From Rutidosis leptorrhynchoides (Eukaryota; Streptophyta; Magnoliopsida; Asterales; Asteraceae), in NCBI RefSeq assembly GCF_046630445.1, contig NC_092338.1, positions 338,357,001 to 338,421,000 on the forward strand: a stretch of 64,000 bases of DNA, read 5' to 3'. The notes under the pieces were generated by a model. The model ran no database searches. It worked only from the letters and a program-made list of their open reading frames with translations, and was not told where the DNA came from. How positions within the stretch are numbered: the stretch's first letter is position 1; every line of letters starts with the position of its first letter. The position numbers were made by a program, and so were the translations under genes. This document shows positions 41,641 through 53,831 of this stretch, piece after piece.

Positions 41641-41775
41641 GTGAAGCAACCGTCAGCCGCCGCAACCGGAAACGGACAGATCCGGTACCGATCTCCTTCC
41701 GCTGCCGAGCTTCTAGAAGGTCAAGTATTCTCTACGCCACCACCACCAACGGCGGCGGCAGATCAAATCGACAAA

Positions 41776-44700
41776 ATGCTTAAACGAAATCGTCAATCAC
41801 AGTATAATGAATCCGTTTCTGATAAAGTTCATCGTTATCGCGCTGTTATTATGGTTATCTCTATACCTCTTGTGTTAATATCGTTCGTTTTGTTTCTTAT
41901 GCCATCTGTTCGGTCTCCAAACGACGGCGTTTGGCCTGGATATCGAAGGTCTGCTCCTATTTATCATGTGTTGCAGTCGGATCCGGCATCAAATCGGTAT
42001 GCCGTTATATTTGATGCTGGTAGTTCAGGCAGTAGAGTTCATGTTTTCTGTTTCGATAAGAATTTGGATCTCGTACACATTGGCAATGAGCTTGAGCTTT
42101 TTGAACAGGTAATGTAAATTGGTGCAGCATTATTTCAGACTTATCTGTTAATATATGTGCATTTCGTATTAGTAAATTGTAGTTTAGCTTAGAAATTGAA
42201 ATAGATACTGTAGTATTAATGTACTACTGTTCTTATATAGATGATGTACATAGAATCATTTATAGAGGCAGCAGATATGCTACATTTTTAATAGATGAAA
42301 TGTTCAATAGTTGATAAGTAGAATCTGATCCTTGTGTGTGTGTCAATGTCTACATGTTAGGAAAAATGACGTTTAAACCCCAATTTATGCGCACACTAAA
42401 CAATCTCAAACAAAGATATGCGCAATGCACGACTAAACTTACTACATAGAGAGTTGTTATTGATTTCTATCTTGATACAAGTTCATTAGGGTTGTATATA
42501 TGGAGAACGGAGTAGTTTTTTTAATCTAATACAATGACTTGCTCTCAGAGGAGACTGCCAGCTGAGGCGGTGACCTGGCCATCTATATAATCTCTAGAGT
42601 CTAGAATCTTCAGACTCCAAAATTCAACACTATGAATGTACATTAACTAGCGGTTCGGTCTCTTTAATGCTTTACATAGACGGTCAACTAGGTTCAAAGC
42701 TAACTAGTTTTAAATGCATATGGGAGCTTCTAGCCTAAAAAACAAAGAAATGTGCTTTTTGTATATTCAAATAGTTTTTTGTAGCTTTGAGGAATATGTT
42801 TGGATTATAAAGATTTCAAATGTTTCCTTAAGTTGTTATTGGTATTCTGATTTTTCTGCTATTGGAACTTCTGAGTTTCTAATTGTTGTTATTATAGTTG
42901 AAACCAGGGTTGAGTGCACATGCAGCCGACCCAAAAGAGGCTGCACATTCTCTTCTACCTCTATTAGAGAAAGCAGAAAAGGTTGTTCCAAAAGTTATGC
43001 GTCAAAACACACCAGTCAAAGTTGGGGTTAGTGATTTTTATTGCTAAATCTTGATGACACTTGTATAATTTATTGGGGCTGTATGCTTAAGTAATACTGA
43101 ATGATATTAAATTATTTATTTGCAGGCAACTGCTGGTTTGAGACAGTTGGGAATTGATGCATCTGAAAGAATTTTGCAAGCTGTAAATATTACCCTTCAG
43201 CGAACCTTTTTATTACTCTTTATGTTTACTCTTTCTGTTTGACGAATTTTTATAATGTATGTGTATATAGGTGAAAGATTTTCTAAAAGTGAAGAGCAGC
43301 CTTAAGTCTAATGATGATTGGGTAACTGTTTTGGATGGAACTCAAGAAGGTGCTTATCAATGGGTAAGCAGCTTAGTTCTTACATCCTCATGGTTCTGTA
43401 TATGTGTATATTTAGGTTTGTGATACACCATGTTTCTCATCACATCTTTTCATACTTTGTTTTTAATGTTTTTTTTTTTTCTTTCTCTATTTACTATCTA
43501 TAGGTGACCATAAATTATCTGTTAAACAAACTAGGCAAGAAATATTCACAAACAGTTGGAGTAGTCGATCTAGGTGGTGGGTCAGTACAAATGGCATATG
43601 CTATTTCAGAGGCAGATGCTGCAAAGGCTCCAAGGATAACAAGTGGAGAAGATACATATGTTAATGAGATGTTTCTCATGGGAACTAAATATTACCTTTA
43701 CGTTCACAGGTTTCTCTCTTTCTAGGTATCGATGGTTATCAATTATCTCAACTTTGAATTAATTTCCTAGGATCGTTTTGCAGTTACTTGAAGTATGGAT
43801 TATTAGCAGCTCGAGCTGAGATCTTGAAAGTCACAAAAGATTCTGAAAGTCCATGCATTTTAACTGGCTACGATGGTACGCGGTCACTGTCCATGTAACT
43901 AACGTTGTTAGAAATGCAAAATGTATTCCAGAAACATAGTGTGATATGCAAATAATAAATGCTGTTTATATAACTAGGGGTTTATACATATGGAGGAACT
44001 GAATACAGGGCGACAGCTTCACGTTCGGGTTCAAGCATGAATAAATGTAGGGAAGAAGCACTAAAGGCGCTTAAAGTCAACGGGTCAACTTGTACACACA
44101 TGAAATGCACTTTTGGAGGGGTATGGAATGGTGGTGGAGGTGATGGTCAAAAGAATCTCTTTGTGGCTTCTTTCTTCTTCGATCGGGCTGCTGAGGTATT
44201 ATAATTATAATTTATCTTTTAAAATCCATTCGAGAAAATTGTGTCATGCATATATCAACTAATGATCTCCCGATGTAGGCTGGTTTTGTTGATCCAAAGA
44301 GCCATGTTGCTAAAGTTCGTCCAATTGATTTCCAGGAGGCCGCTCAACGTGCTTGTCAAACAACACTAGAGGATGCCAAATCTAAGTATCCTGATGTTGA
44401 ACCCGCTAACCTACCATACTTGTGCATGGATCTCGTATACCAGTACACATTGCTTGTAGATGGATTTGGTAAGTTGTACCAACATGCCGAGTGAATACAT
44501 TTAGACTTTCAATCTATTTTACTAGTTTCTTCTTTAAGTTAAATCTGTTAGCTTAACCAATTTGATGTGTTAAACATAAAACTTAAACTGAATCTAACGA
44601 TTAAAATTGCCATCCTTAATGAATACGGTCATTTGTTGTGAATGGTAAAAGGAGGAAAACATAAAGATACATACATGAGTGAATTAAACTAAGGAAAATA

Positions 44701-44844
44701 TCTAATTGCTTGTATTCCTGTTGAACAGACCTGCAACCCCAGCAACAGATTACACTTGTGAAAAAAGTTAAGTACCAAAACTCATTGGTTGAAGCTGCTT
44801 GGCCGTTGGGGAGTGCAATTGAAGCGGTGTCAGCAATCAACTAA
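41776..44844 (+). CDS. APY2: Apyrase (nucleoside tri/diphosphatase), APY1/APY2 type
   Basis: Coding exons are 41776-42108, 42898-43026, 43126-43182, 43271-43363, 43504-43709, 43784-43875, 43978-44195, 44279-44468 and 44729-44844. All introns are GT-AG and the sum is 1434 bases, a 477-residue protein. GDA1/CD39 apyrases remove terminal phosphates from NTP and NDP; Arabidopsis APY1 and APY2 act in the Golgi lumen and affect extracellular ATP and growth. Residues 1-22 are basic, 23-43 form a membrane anchor, and the rest is lumenal. The five apyrase conserved regions are visible: [14 protein letters not shown] (77-90), [35 protein letters not shown], and [15 protein letters not shown] with [28 protein letters not shown] and [14 protein letters not shown] match APY1/2 closely. 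The start is the first in-frame ATG. The frame is open upstream to 41602 without an ATG, so a 5' extension from another exon or a non-AUG start cannot be excluded. Confidence 0.95.
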
Positions 44845-45701
44845 CTGCTTCTACTACATTATCAATTGTAGGATGTATGAAGCTGGTGACCTATGGGATG
44901 TCGCCAGATCAGCGGGTCGGTAAATGTTGAGGTTCTCGGAAAATATTCTTTACACTATCAGTAGCTATTAATTTTGAGTTTCTGACTCTTGGTACAAGAT
45001 TGGAAACCTAATTTTGATTTATTTTTGATATATTAAGCACAGTAAAACATAAGTAGGATCCATTGTGCTGGTAATTTGGTATATAGCTATAATTGTATCT
45101 GTGGATTCTATTTGGTAAAAGATTGGTCCAAATGAGTATTTGCGTTCACCTGCAGCGTCTGTATATGGTTTAAGATATGTATCTAAAGTCTAAAACTAAA
45201 CTTACTCCATTCATGACAACATCAATTATACATTCTCTCTCTGAATTTAAACCTATACTTATATCACATTAGCAAACCATATTTTTAGGCCTAGTTTAAA
45301 GTTTATTACTGTATTAGTTTATGTCTCCGTATCACATTTCAACATGACTAAATTGTGAAGGCTACAGATGCCGTATTCCATAAGGCTACAGCATGAGCTA
45401 CACCGCACCAACTCAACTGAACATCTACTATCAGCTTCTAGCATTATACCCAAAATTAACCCATAAAATCAGAGGCAGCAGCATACATTTTTACATACAT
45501 ATATCGGAACCCAAACATAATAACCATATACAGTACACAGTTTCAATATGGTTTCCTGATAGATATTTCAAGACTACGAAGATTCACCACTCGAAGAAGA
45601 AAGCAACAATTTTTTCCATTAATGTCAAACTATCATGAATCCAAAAAAAGTACAACCTTTAACCTTACACAGCAAACACAAAACCAAATATCACCACTTC
45701 A
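44845..45701. other. Convergent intergenic region (3' ends of apyrase and RTF2)
   Basis: About 860 bases hold the 3' UTRs of two genes facing each other. The short ORF at 45393-45638 lies antisense to the probable RTF2 3' UTR and looks accidental. No repeat or RNA gene is seen. Confidence 0.6.
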
Positions 45702-46832
45702 TCAGTTCCTTCCAAGTGGCAAAGACCTGCAAGAATACGTTTCCTTAAAATCCGATTTCCTCGAAGATATAAAGATTGACGCATAGACTTCCTTATTCGC
45801 ATTCGCAGGTGCAATATCACCCGCCTTAAACCGCTTCCCTTCACTTTTCCCATTATCCTTTCCTTTACCATTCGTTTCAATCTTTCCCGACACCTTCTCG
45901 GGTCCCTTCAACTCCATACCACGTTTTGACCCGCTCACTTTAACCTCATCACTCAAATTACTGACCCCACCATCAACACCAAAACCATTTTTAACTTTCT
46001 TCACCTTTTTCTCTCTCAATTTCGCTTTCTCAGCTTTCTCAATCTCCATTCTCTCACGTAACGCAATCACTTCCTCTTCGTTCCCATTAATCACAATCTT
46101 ATCCGACTCAACAAACTCTTTACGACAAACATGACAACTAGACGATTTCACTTCCTTCAAAGCCTTAACACTCAACACATGCCCACAGCTTTTCAATGCA
46201 TAAAACTTATACTTCCCATTAAACTCCAACCCCGTAATCGGACACTGAAACTTCACATCCGAATCCGAACCTTCTCCCTGTATCGATTCAAGCTCAACTG
46301 CAATCATATCCTTCAAACCCTTAATATGCGAAAAGGCTTTCGGTAATTTCTTTGTCAACAACGCTTCAACTAACGCCTGTTTGTTAAACAAATTCCCTAA
46401 ATTATCAATCACTATCGGATGCTTCAACGGCTCATTCGACAAAGCGCAATTTAACCATTTCGATAACCGTTGTTCGTTCGGATCAACTTTATCAGGTTTC
46501 CTCTCAGCATACATGCTGAGATAACAGTCACGTGACTCTGCACACGTAGATCCGCCATCACCTCCGCCACCGGAGATGCGAAAATTAAGGTTCAACGTGG
46601 CTAAATTTGTGATTCCGGTGGATTCAACGGTGCCGGAATCGGAGAGAGGGCGGCCGTTGAATGTGAGGAAACTTGAGGATGCTAGGGTTTGATGAATTGG
46701 ATCAATTTGAGAAAGAAATGATTGTTTGAGATTGTGGATTGTGGAATTGGGGGTTAGGGTTAGGGCACGAATTGGGATTTTGAGATCTGGTGCTTGAATG
46801 AATATTTGTAAATTGTGGTAATTGGAATTCAT
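45702..46832 (-). CDS. RTF2: Replication termination factor 2 (Rtf2), plant type with ubiquitin-like head
   Basis: A single exon encodes 376 residues from ATG at 46832. Residues 1-85 look ubiquitin-like (SFLTFNGRPLSDSGTVESTG), and a Gly-rich linker follows. The Rtf2 domain begins near residue 105 (YAERKPDKVDPNEQRLSKW), with SNEPLKHPIVIDNLGNLFNK and a RING/U-box-like fold using C197, C216, H218, C233 and C236 (CPITGLEFNGKYKF; SCGHVLSVKAL; CHVCRKEF). A Lys-rich linker (about 250-330) and the conserved end YASIFISSRKSDFKETYSCR complete it. Rtf2 stabilises stalled replication forks in fission yeast; the Arabidopsis homologue is a nuclear protein linked to pre-mRNA splicing. The N-terminal ubiquitin-like domain is usual in plant Rtf2. 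The length is close to the plant norm. The gene converges with apyrase. Confidence 0.95.
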   Translation of the reverse strand: MNSNYHNLQIFIQAPDLKIPIRALTLTPNSTIHNLKQSFLSQIDPIHQTLASSSFLTFNGRPLSDSGTVESTGITNLATLNLNFRISGGGGDGGSTCAESRDCYLSMYAERKPDKVDPNEQRLSKWLNCALSNEPLKHPIVIDNLGNLFNKQALVEALLTKKLPKAFSHIKGLKDMIAVELESIQGEGSDSDVKFQCPITGLEFNGKYKFYALKSCGHVLSVKALKEVKSSSCHVCRKEFVESDKIVINGNEEEVIALRERMEIEKAEKAKLREKKVKKVKNGFGVDGGVSNLSDEVKVSGSKRGMELKGPEKVSGKIETNGKGKDNGKSEGKRFKAGDIAPANANKEVYASIFISSRKSDFKETYSCRSLPLGRN

Positions 46833-48010
46833 GATGTATGTAATTACCCCGAATCGATGATAATTTCAGATTACGAATCCAAAACTGATAAATTGAATGA
46901 AGAGTTTAAGAACTAACCTGAGTACCTGACAATATATGGGCCTTCACGTAAATTGATCACAATTGCTCAGTTTATAGTTTATACGAACGTAGTAGATAGA
47001 TAGATATTGATTTCTTATTTTTTTATAAACCGACATAACAGGCAAGAGGAATAATTTTCACACGTACCCCTTATACTACCTAAGATTTTCAAAATAACTC
47101 CGCATGACCTTTTTAACCATAAAGAATTAATTTCGGTTGCACCAATTGCCCAAAAAGATAATACTGGGGGGTGGTGGTGAAGTTGTAAGACCTTTACATT
47201 CTAACGTGAAGATTAAGGATTCAATTCTATACAATTACAAAGTTATTTTCTCTCAATACTACGAAGGTTCACCTACAATCATTCGGGGTTGTTCGTAAAG
47301 CGGGTAGTCGCCCTAGAATTAATCAGTTTAAAATAAAAATATTGAATACCCAAATTAATAAAAAAAAAAAAAATTCCCGAAAATACCAAATTTTACTTCT
47401 AAGTGACTCAATACCCAAACCTCCTTCCCATAAGGTAATAGATGTGTCTCAACCCAAGACATTAAAATCTCAAACCCATCCACCAAAAAAATGATCATCT
47501 CACACTCTCCTATAATTTTATCACACATGGCGAGACACGGAAGAGAGAAGTAGTACAAAGAGATACTATTGAGAACCGGCTTAAGAAGAACTAGACGTCC
47601 TTAATAACGAACACACTTTCAAATCCGAGAAGTTATTTCTAAATTTTCTATAATCGGGCTTCAATCTCCAATCTTATTCATTTCCTCACAAATAGGTAAG
47701 CCATGGTAAATGAACCGGAGTTTACTTGACTACTTGATTTCTTGATTGCTTAACGCTAATTATTAGGTAAAATGAATATTATTCAAGTCTCCACGACTTC
47801 CTCCAAGTTTTTAAATTCCCAACCAAAGTCGGATGCAATGTGCCCATGCATTTTATCAAACATCCGACATGTGTTTGCATTTCTTTCTTTTAAGCAACTC
47901 ATATTTATGCTCATATAAATATTACGTTACTCTGCTACTTAAAAAAATGGGGTGTACAATTTAAAATGATGAATTTAAAAATAAAATTTTTCCTACCTAA
48001 CAGTTATTAC
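46833..48010. other. Upstream region of RTF2 and intergenic sequence
   Basis: The RTF2 5' UTR and promoter should lie in about 46833-47150 (minus strand), followed by AT-rich sequence to the LINE. No gene is supported; the ORF at 47355-47558 has no recognisable feature. A possible SINE is listed separately. Confidence 0.5.
47163..47345 (+). repeat. Possible tRNA-related SINE
   Basis: GGGTGGTGGTGAAGTTGTAA (A-box-like) is followed 40 bases on by GGATTCAATTCT, a degenerate B box (consensus GGTTCGANTCC). A 3' part reading GTAAAGCGGGTAGTCGCCC is also present. The arrangement suggests a decayed tRNA-derived SINE. No clear target duplication or tail was found, so this is tentative. Confidence 0.35.
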
Positions 48011-48025
48011 AATAATGCTTTTACA
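48011..48025. other. Target-site duplication of the LINE, left copy
   Basis: AATAATGCTTTTACA here matches AATAATGCTTTCACA at 53811-53825 with one difference. The duplication brackets the LINE and its A-rich tail, showing target-primed insertion. Confidence 0.85.
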
Positions 48026-48238
48026 TATCTTGAGGTTCTGTTTTTTGGGCTTCTTCTCTCTCATGGTCAATGACGTTTTTGGCGGGAGATTTTCAAACGC
48101 CAATTTTGCCCTAATTTGAGTGTTCTCGTTCGATTTCTTTCAATTTTTCTTCGTTTTTCTGTTAAATCACTGTTAAAACACTTCCATTACACCTAATCGA
48201 AAGCAATCATATCCTTGATCTGTGTTTTTAAGGCAATC

Positions 48239-49694
48239 ATGTCAACAAAACGTAGATCTTCGAGGAGAAAAGTCAAAATTCCGATCAAATTCTCAAATAC
48301 AGTTCATAACATGAAAGAGAAGGATGTCGTTAGTGTAAATAATAGTGTAAGTGATGAAGCTGAACATATGGATGAAGTATTGAATGATTGTTCGAACAAA
48401 GGTGAGGAAATGAGATCGGTTAGTGCTACTCAGAAGAATTATTCTCACAGCAATGATCAATTTCCACCGCTAGGTAATATAGATATTAATTGTGTTTCTC
48501 CTGCTCATAACAATGTGAATAATATAGATGTTGATATTGTGGTTGAATCTCCTGCATATATGGAAAATCCAGTGAAGAATGATTTTGTTAAGGTGAATTC
48601 AGTTGTAAATGTGAATAAGGAAAAGAATACATATGCTAAAATGGCTAATGATAGTTTGGATAAGAAATTGAGCTATATTCCTCTTACTATTGATAGTGAT
48701 GGTAATGAAATTGTTGTGTTTGATGAGGAGTTTGTGACATAAAGTTGTATGAAATGGAACACAACTGCCTATGGCTATGTAATTGGGGGTAACATGCCTT
48801 ATGGCATGCTTAATTACAATTTGAGGAAGATGTGGGGTAAGTTTGAATTGAATGAGATCAGTATTGATAGCAAGCAAATTTGATACTTCAAATTTAAGAC
48901 TGTTGAAGGAATGGATAAGGTGATACAACAAGGTCCATGGTTAGTTAATGGTAAGCCTTTGTTTGTTGCTAAATGAACTCTATATTGAGAAGATAGAGCC
49001 TTCTAGGTTACCTGTATGGGTCAAATTGAATAATATCCCTTTGGAAGCATGGAATACAAAGGGTATTAGTGCTATAGCTAGCAAAGTGGGCAAACCTATT
49101 CAAATGGACAACATAACTGCTACTATGTGTCACAAGGGTTTTAGCAGGGCAAATTATGCTCGTGATATGATTGAAATAGAAGCAGGAAAGGGATATGTTG
49201 ACCATGTGGATATTCACTACAAGGATAAGATGAACATAACAAAAGGTATTAAGAAAGTAGATGTGGATTATGATTAGAAACCTGCATTATGTAGTCATTG
49301 TGCAGTCTTTGGTCACAATCATGACATGTGTAAGGTTAGACCAAGAACAAAGGCTGAAATTGAGGAAAAAGAAAGGAAGGAAGTGAAGAATAAAGAAGAT
49401 GATGGATTTATTAAAGTTCAACATAAAAAGAAAAATGAAAAGCAAGAAATGGCAGCTAAAGGTAAACAAAAAGAAGCAAGTTTATGTGTCAAAGAAAGTG
49501 AGTACTAAAATGAAGAGTCCATTGAATAATTGGACATTAAGTGCTCATAACACAAAGAACCTAAGAGTAAGCATGAATAAGTATGATGTATTGTCTGAGA
49601 ATGAAAGTGATGATGATATCAACAATGTGGAAAATGTTAATTCACAAAGTGATGAGGATATTATCATTGATAAGAGGATGTGTATGAGGCATTA
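48239..49694 (+). pseudogene. LINE ORF1 (DUF4283-like gag, CCHC knuckle), broken
   Basis: The start is ATG at 48239 (MSTKRRSSRRKVKIPIKF). A Ser/Asn/Asp-rich head ends at a stop at about 48740. Directly after this, translation in another frame gives WNTTAYGYVIGG and then GPWLVNGKPLFVAK. Bases 48948-49277 continue with SRLPVWVKLNNIPLEAWNTK and KVGKPIQMDNITATMCHKGF, the DUF4283 region of plant LINEs. A stop follows at 49275, then CSHCAVFGHNHDMC, a canonical C-X2-C-X4-H-X4-C knuckle, near 49290-49331. A charged Lys-rich tail ends by about 49694. Stops and at least two frame changes separate these parts. The protein of an active copy binds the LINE RNA. Confidence 0.85.
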
Positions 49695-49754
49695 GGGGTA
49701 AATGTATTGGATGGAAAAGGACAAGGGGTCCTGGAGGAGACTTATTGATGTTCC

Positions 49755-52700
49755 TGATGGATTTCAAAATTGCAAGATGGAACATTAGAGGTATGTGTAA
49801 CTTGAATAAGCAAGATGAATTGAAGAAGTTTTTAAGGGAAGAGAATATTAGTGTATGTGCTATATTAGAGACTCATTTGAAGCCAACAAGTATTTCTAAA
49901 GCATGCAGTTATGTATTTGGTTCTTGGACTTGGCAGTCAAATGTTAATTTTAGTCATAACAGTTGCAGAGTTATTGTGGGTTGGGATAGCAATATTGTGA
50001 ATGTTATGATTCTCCAAGTTGTAAGACAAGTTATTTTTTGCCTTGTGGAATCCATTGATAAAAGGATCAAAACTTTTTGTACTTTTGTTTATGCTAGCAA
50101 TGAGGGAAGGGAAAGAAAGATGTTATGGAATGAATTGAAGGTTCATGCTAGCATATCAACTGGTCAGCCATGGGTTCTAATGGGAGATTTTAATATCACA
50201 AGAAATATTAATGAGTTTAGTTCAGGGTGCTCACATGATAGTGATGAAATGAAGGACTTTAATAATTGTATCAATGCAATTGAAGTAGAAGATGTGGGTA
50301 GTAATGGTTTCTTTTTTACATGGACTAAATCATTACAGAATCCTCAATGTGGGACATTAAAGAAGCTGGGTAGAATTATGAGCAATGAGAAGTTTTTGGT
50401 TCATTATCCTCAAGCAGCTGGGCAATTTTTACCTTATTTGGTTTCAGATCACAGCCCTGCAATTCTAAAATTTCCAAATGCTATTACAAAAAAGAGAAAA
50501 TCCTTTCGTTTTATGAATCATTTAGCTGGTAAAGAGGACTTTCTTAAAATTGTGGAGCAGGGATGGAAATTCCAAGTACATGGGTGTAAAATATTTCAAG
50601 TGGTTACTAACTTGAAAAGGCTTAAAAGGGATCTTAATAAGTTGAATTAGGATAATGAGAATGTGTTTGACAAAGTTAAAGAGATAAGGGTTAAATTCAA
50701 AAAAAGTCAAGAAGATGTTGATAAACATCCTCATGATTCTACTTTAAAGGCTGCATCCTCAAAGATTCTTATGGATTACCAGCAACCCAAGCAAGATGAG
50801 CTTATTATCTTGAAACAAAAAGCTAAAATTCAACGGTTATCAGATGGTGACAAGAACACTAAATTTTTCCACAATATTTTGATAAGCAGAAAGCAGAAGA
50901 GTAAGATTGATAATATCTGTGATGAAAATGGTGTGAATTTTAGTGGTGGGCAAGTAGCTGATCAGTTTGTCAATCAATTTCAAAATTTTCTGGGTATAAA
51001 TAGGGTATGCAGACCTGTTGCAGAGTTGGGAGACATTTTTTGTACTAATTTGAGTAGAGAGGAAGCTGAGAGCATGATCTTTCCTGTTACTGATAATGAT
51101 ATTACGTATGCAATATTTGATATAGATGATGACAAGGCATCTGGACCAGATGGCTATACTTCACTGTTTTTCAAAAAGGCATGGGGTGTGATTGGGCAAG
51201 ATTTATGTGCTGCTATAAGGGAATTTTTTGAAAATGGTAAGCTTTTGAAAGAGATAAATGCCACATTGATTGCGTTGGTTCCTAAACTTGACACTCCTCA
51301 CAAAGTGTCGGACTTTAGACCCATTGCATGTTGCAATGTATTGTATAAATGCATTAGCAAAATACTTACTAATAGAATGAAGGTTGGCCTGAATACAATT
51401 GTTGGATGCAATCAAAGTGCATTCATTCCTGGAAGATCCATACATGATAACATATTGGTGGCTCAAGAATTGTTGAAGGGGTACAATAAAGCAAGGTTGT
51501 AAAAGTCGCGAGTCGGGAACGCATCGGTCGAGACCTAAAAAGGACGCGTCGGCCGAGTCGGGGACACACATCGGTCGTTGACCAACGTTGACTTTATTAA
51601 TAATTTCTTAAATATATATTTATATATGTATAAAATAGTTGATTTTGTACCATAAATATCTTAAATAAGAACTTGAATTTAAATACAATCAAACTTCAAA
51701 CTCAATTAATGTTACCGAGTACATCTTGACGAAAATTTGACTGATTTTGACCAACTTTGACCGTCTTTGACAAACTTTGACCGAACTTTTAGTTTTGACT
51801 GTCTTTTGAGTCATTTTTAGAAAAAAGGGACGGAGAACCCAAAAAAACGGAGCATCGGCCGACGCGTCGGCTGACGCGTCAGTCAAGTCGGCCGACTTTT
51901 ACAACACTGCAATAGAGCAAAAGGTGTGAAGAGGTGTTCTTTGAAAATAGATATCCAGAAAGCTTATGATACAGTCAACTGGAATTTCATGGTTGATATA
52001 TTGAGCAGATTTGGTTTTCACAAGAAAATGATTTCATGGATTATGTCTTGTGTATCTAATACTGCCTTCTCTATTTGCATTAATGGTGAGGTGAAAGGCT
52101 TTTTCAAAGGTCAAAGGGGGCTTAGGCAAGGGGACCCAATATCTCCATATTTTTTTACTATGGTGATGGAGGTCTTATCATTAATCTTGAAAAAGAATAT
52201 TAAGGAACATCCAAGCTTCAAATTTCACCATAAGTGTAAGCTGATGCAACTCACTTACATATGTTTTGCAGATGATTTGATGGTATTCAGCCATGGTGAT
52301 GAGTATTCTGTTGGTGTTATCAAGAAGAGCTTGGAAGAATTTGGTCAGGTGTCAGGTTTACTCCTTAATCTTAGCAAGAGCACTATTTTTTTTTGGCAAT
52401 ACTCCAGTTAATGTACAAAATGCTATTACTCAAGCGCTTCCTTTCTCTGTTGATAAATTGCCTTTGAAATATCCGGGGTTTCCATTATTGTCAAAGAAAC
52501 TTAGATAAGTGATTGCAAATATTTGGTGGACAAGGTCAAATTCAAAGTGGAAAATTGGAAAAATAAGAATCTATCATATGCAGGTAGATTGCAGCTGGTT
52601 ACCTCTGTATTATCTGCTATGCAGATCTATTGGGCATCTATTCACTTATTGCCTAGTGGGACTATTAATGCTATTAATAAATGTTTAAAAGGGTTCCTAT

Positions 52701-53637
52701 GGTGTCAAGCTGATAAGTCAACAGGAAGGGAAAAAGTTGCTTGGGGTAATGTATGTTTACCAAAGGATCAAGGGGTTCTAGGTATAAAGCCTCTTGATGA
52801 TTGGAATGAAACCCTGCTTGTTAAGCATATTTGGAGAATCTTAACCCAAAGTGACTCATTATGGGGTAAATGGGTCAATTTAGTCATGTTTAAAGGTGTT
52901 AGTCTGTGGGATATCAAAACAGGATATAATGATAGTTGGGGATGGAAACATCTCATGGAATTGAAAGAAAAGGTGAAACCTCACATAAGCAGCTTATGGA
53001 AGTTATTAATGGTATTGAGGAATATAGGTGGATCACTAATGATGGTAGGAAGGTTAAATTCCCTACTAATCAAGTTTGGAGTGATTTTAGACATGGTAGA
53101 ATCAAGGTGGAGTGACATCATGTTATTTCGTTTAGGTATTTTGACCCTAAACATGCTTTTATCCTGTGGCTTACTATACTTAAGAGATTAAACACACATG
53201 ACAGGATTCAGAAATGGTTACCCAGTCATATCTCCAAGTGTGCTTTATGTGGTCAATGCAGGGATTCTATTGATCATTTGTGCTTTAGTTGCAATTATAG
53301 TAAGATGGTATGACATAATATGAAGGACAGATTGTAAAGGCTTGTCAGATAATGTTCATGAGGTGGTGCACAGGCTAGCTCAATCCCTTTTCAAGAACAA
53401 TATTTGGTGTACCATAAATAGATTAGTGGTTGCTGCTAGTGTGTACTTCTTGTGGCAAGAGAGAAATGACAGAATTTTTAATCAAAAGAAACGGTCTGCT
53501 GATGATTTATGTGCTTGTATTGTGAATCATGTCCGTTTAAAGCTACTTCTAGTGAAAGTGAAGAGAACGGATGCCACATTAAGAGCAGCTATCATGTGGA
53601 ATCTTAGCTTGGTGGATCATAAGCATATATTGGGCTA
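49755..53637 (+). pseudogene. LINE ORF2 (endonuclease and reverse transcriptase), broken
   Basis: The endonuclease part (49755-50500) shows WNIRGM, ILETHLK, LMGDFNITRN and SDHSPA, the catalytic landmarks of APE-type LINE endonucleases. An in-frame TAG at 50648-50650 follows. The RT part resumes at 50663 and has KASGPDGYTSLFFKKAW, DFRPIACCNVLYKCISKIL and FIPGRSIHDNILVAQELLKG. A 418-bp MITE is inserted at 51492. After it come KIDIQKAYDTVNW, GLRQGDPISPYFF and CFADDLMVFSHG (catalytic ADD). A shift in the T run near 52388 and another near 52505 change frame, and more changes occur after about 53000. CALCGQCRDSIDHLCF (53230-53290) is the zf-RVT region and 53342-53637 the usual C-terminal end. The endonuclease and RT landmarks are present, so the source copy was complete. 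Confidence 0.9.
51492..51909. mobile_element. hAT-type MITE inside LINE reverse transcriptase
   Basis: The right end in reverse reads CAGTGTTGTAAAAGTCGG and the left end CAAGGTTGTAAAAGTCGC, inverted repeats of about 17 bp with two differences plus GC-rich extensions rich in CGGCCGA and CGCGTCGG. CAATAAAG at 51484-51491 and CAATAGAG at 51910-51917 are 8-bp target copies with one mismatch. CAGTG ends and 8-bp duplications identify hAT. The 418 bases plus 8-bp duplication equal 142 codons, so LINE frame is the same on both sides. No ORF is supported. Confidence 0.88.
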
Positions 53638-53831
53638 ATTGGTTGTTTTTGGGTTGTAATTTTGTGTTTTGATGTCAAAAGTATTTTGTGCTTTGTATTG
53701 AAAGTGGGTTGTATTTCCTTTTGTTTTTGGGTTAAGGGTATATCCTGCCCATGTATGTTCTTTGAAAATTAATATAATGCCTTCACCTTTGCCAAAAAAA
53801 AATAAAAATAAATAATGCTTTCACACCATCA

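Larger units (their letters stand above)
48026..53810 (+). mobile_element. L1-type LINE, near full length, broken
   Basis: About 5.8 kb between 15-bp target copies. It has a 5' UTR of about 210 bp, ORF1 (from 48239), ORF2 (49755-53637), a 3' UTR and an A-rich tail at 53793-53810. ORF1 has a DUF4283-like part and a zinc knuckle; ORF2 has endonuclease, reverse transcriptase and a zf-RVT end. Both ORFs are broken by stops and frame changes, and a hAT MITE sits in the RT domain. The one mismatch between the target copies and several lesions suggest a moderately old insertion. Confidence 0.92.

Noticed and set aside
41538-41783. Alternative-frame ORF across the apyrase leader
   Set aside because: It starts at a TTG, overlaps exon 1 in another frame and has no family features.
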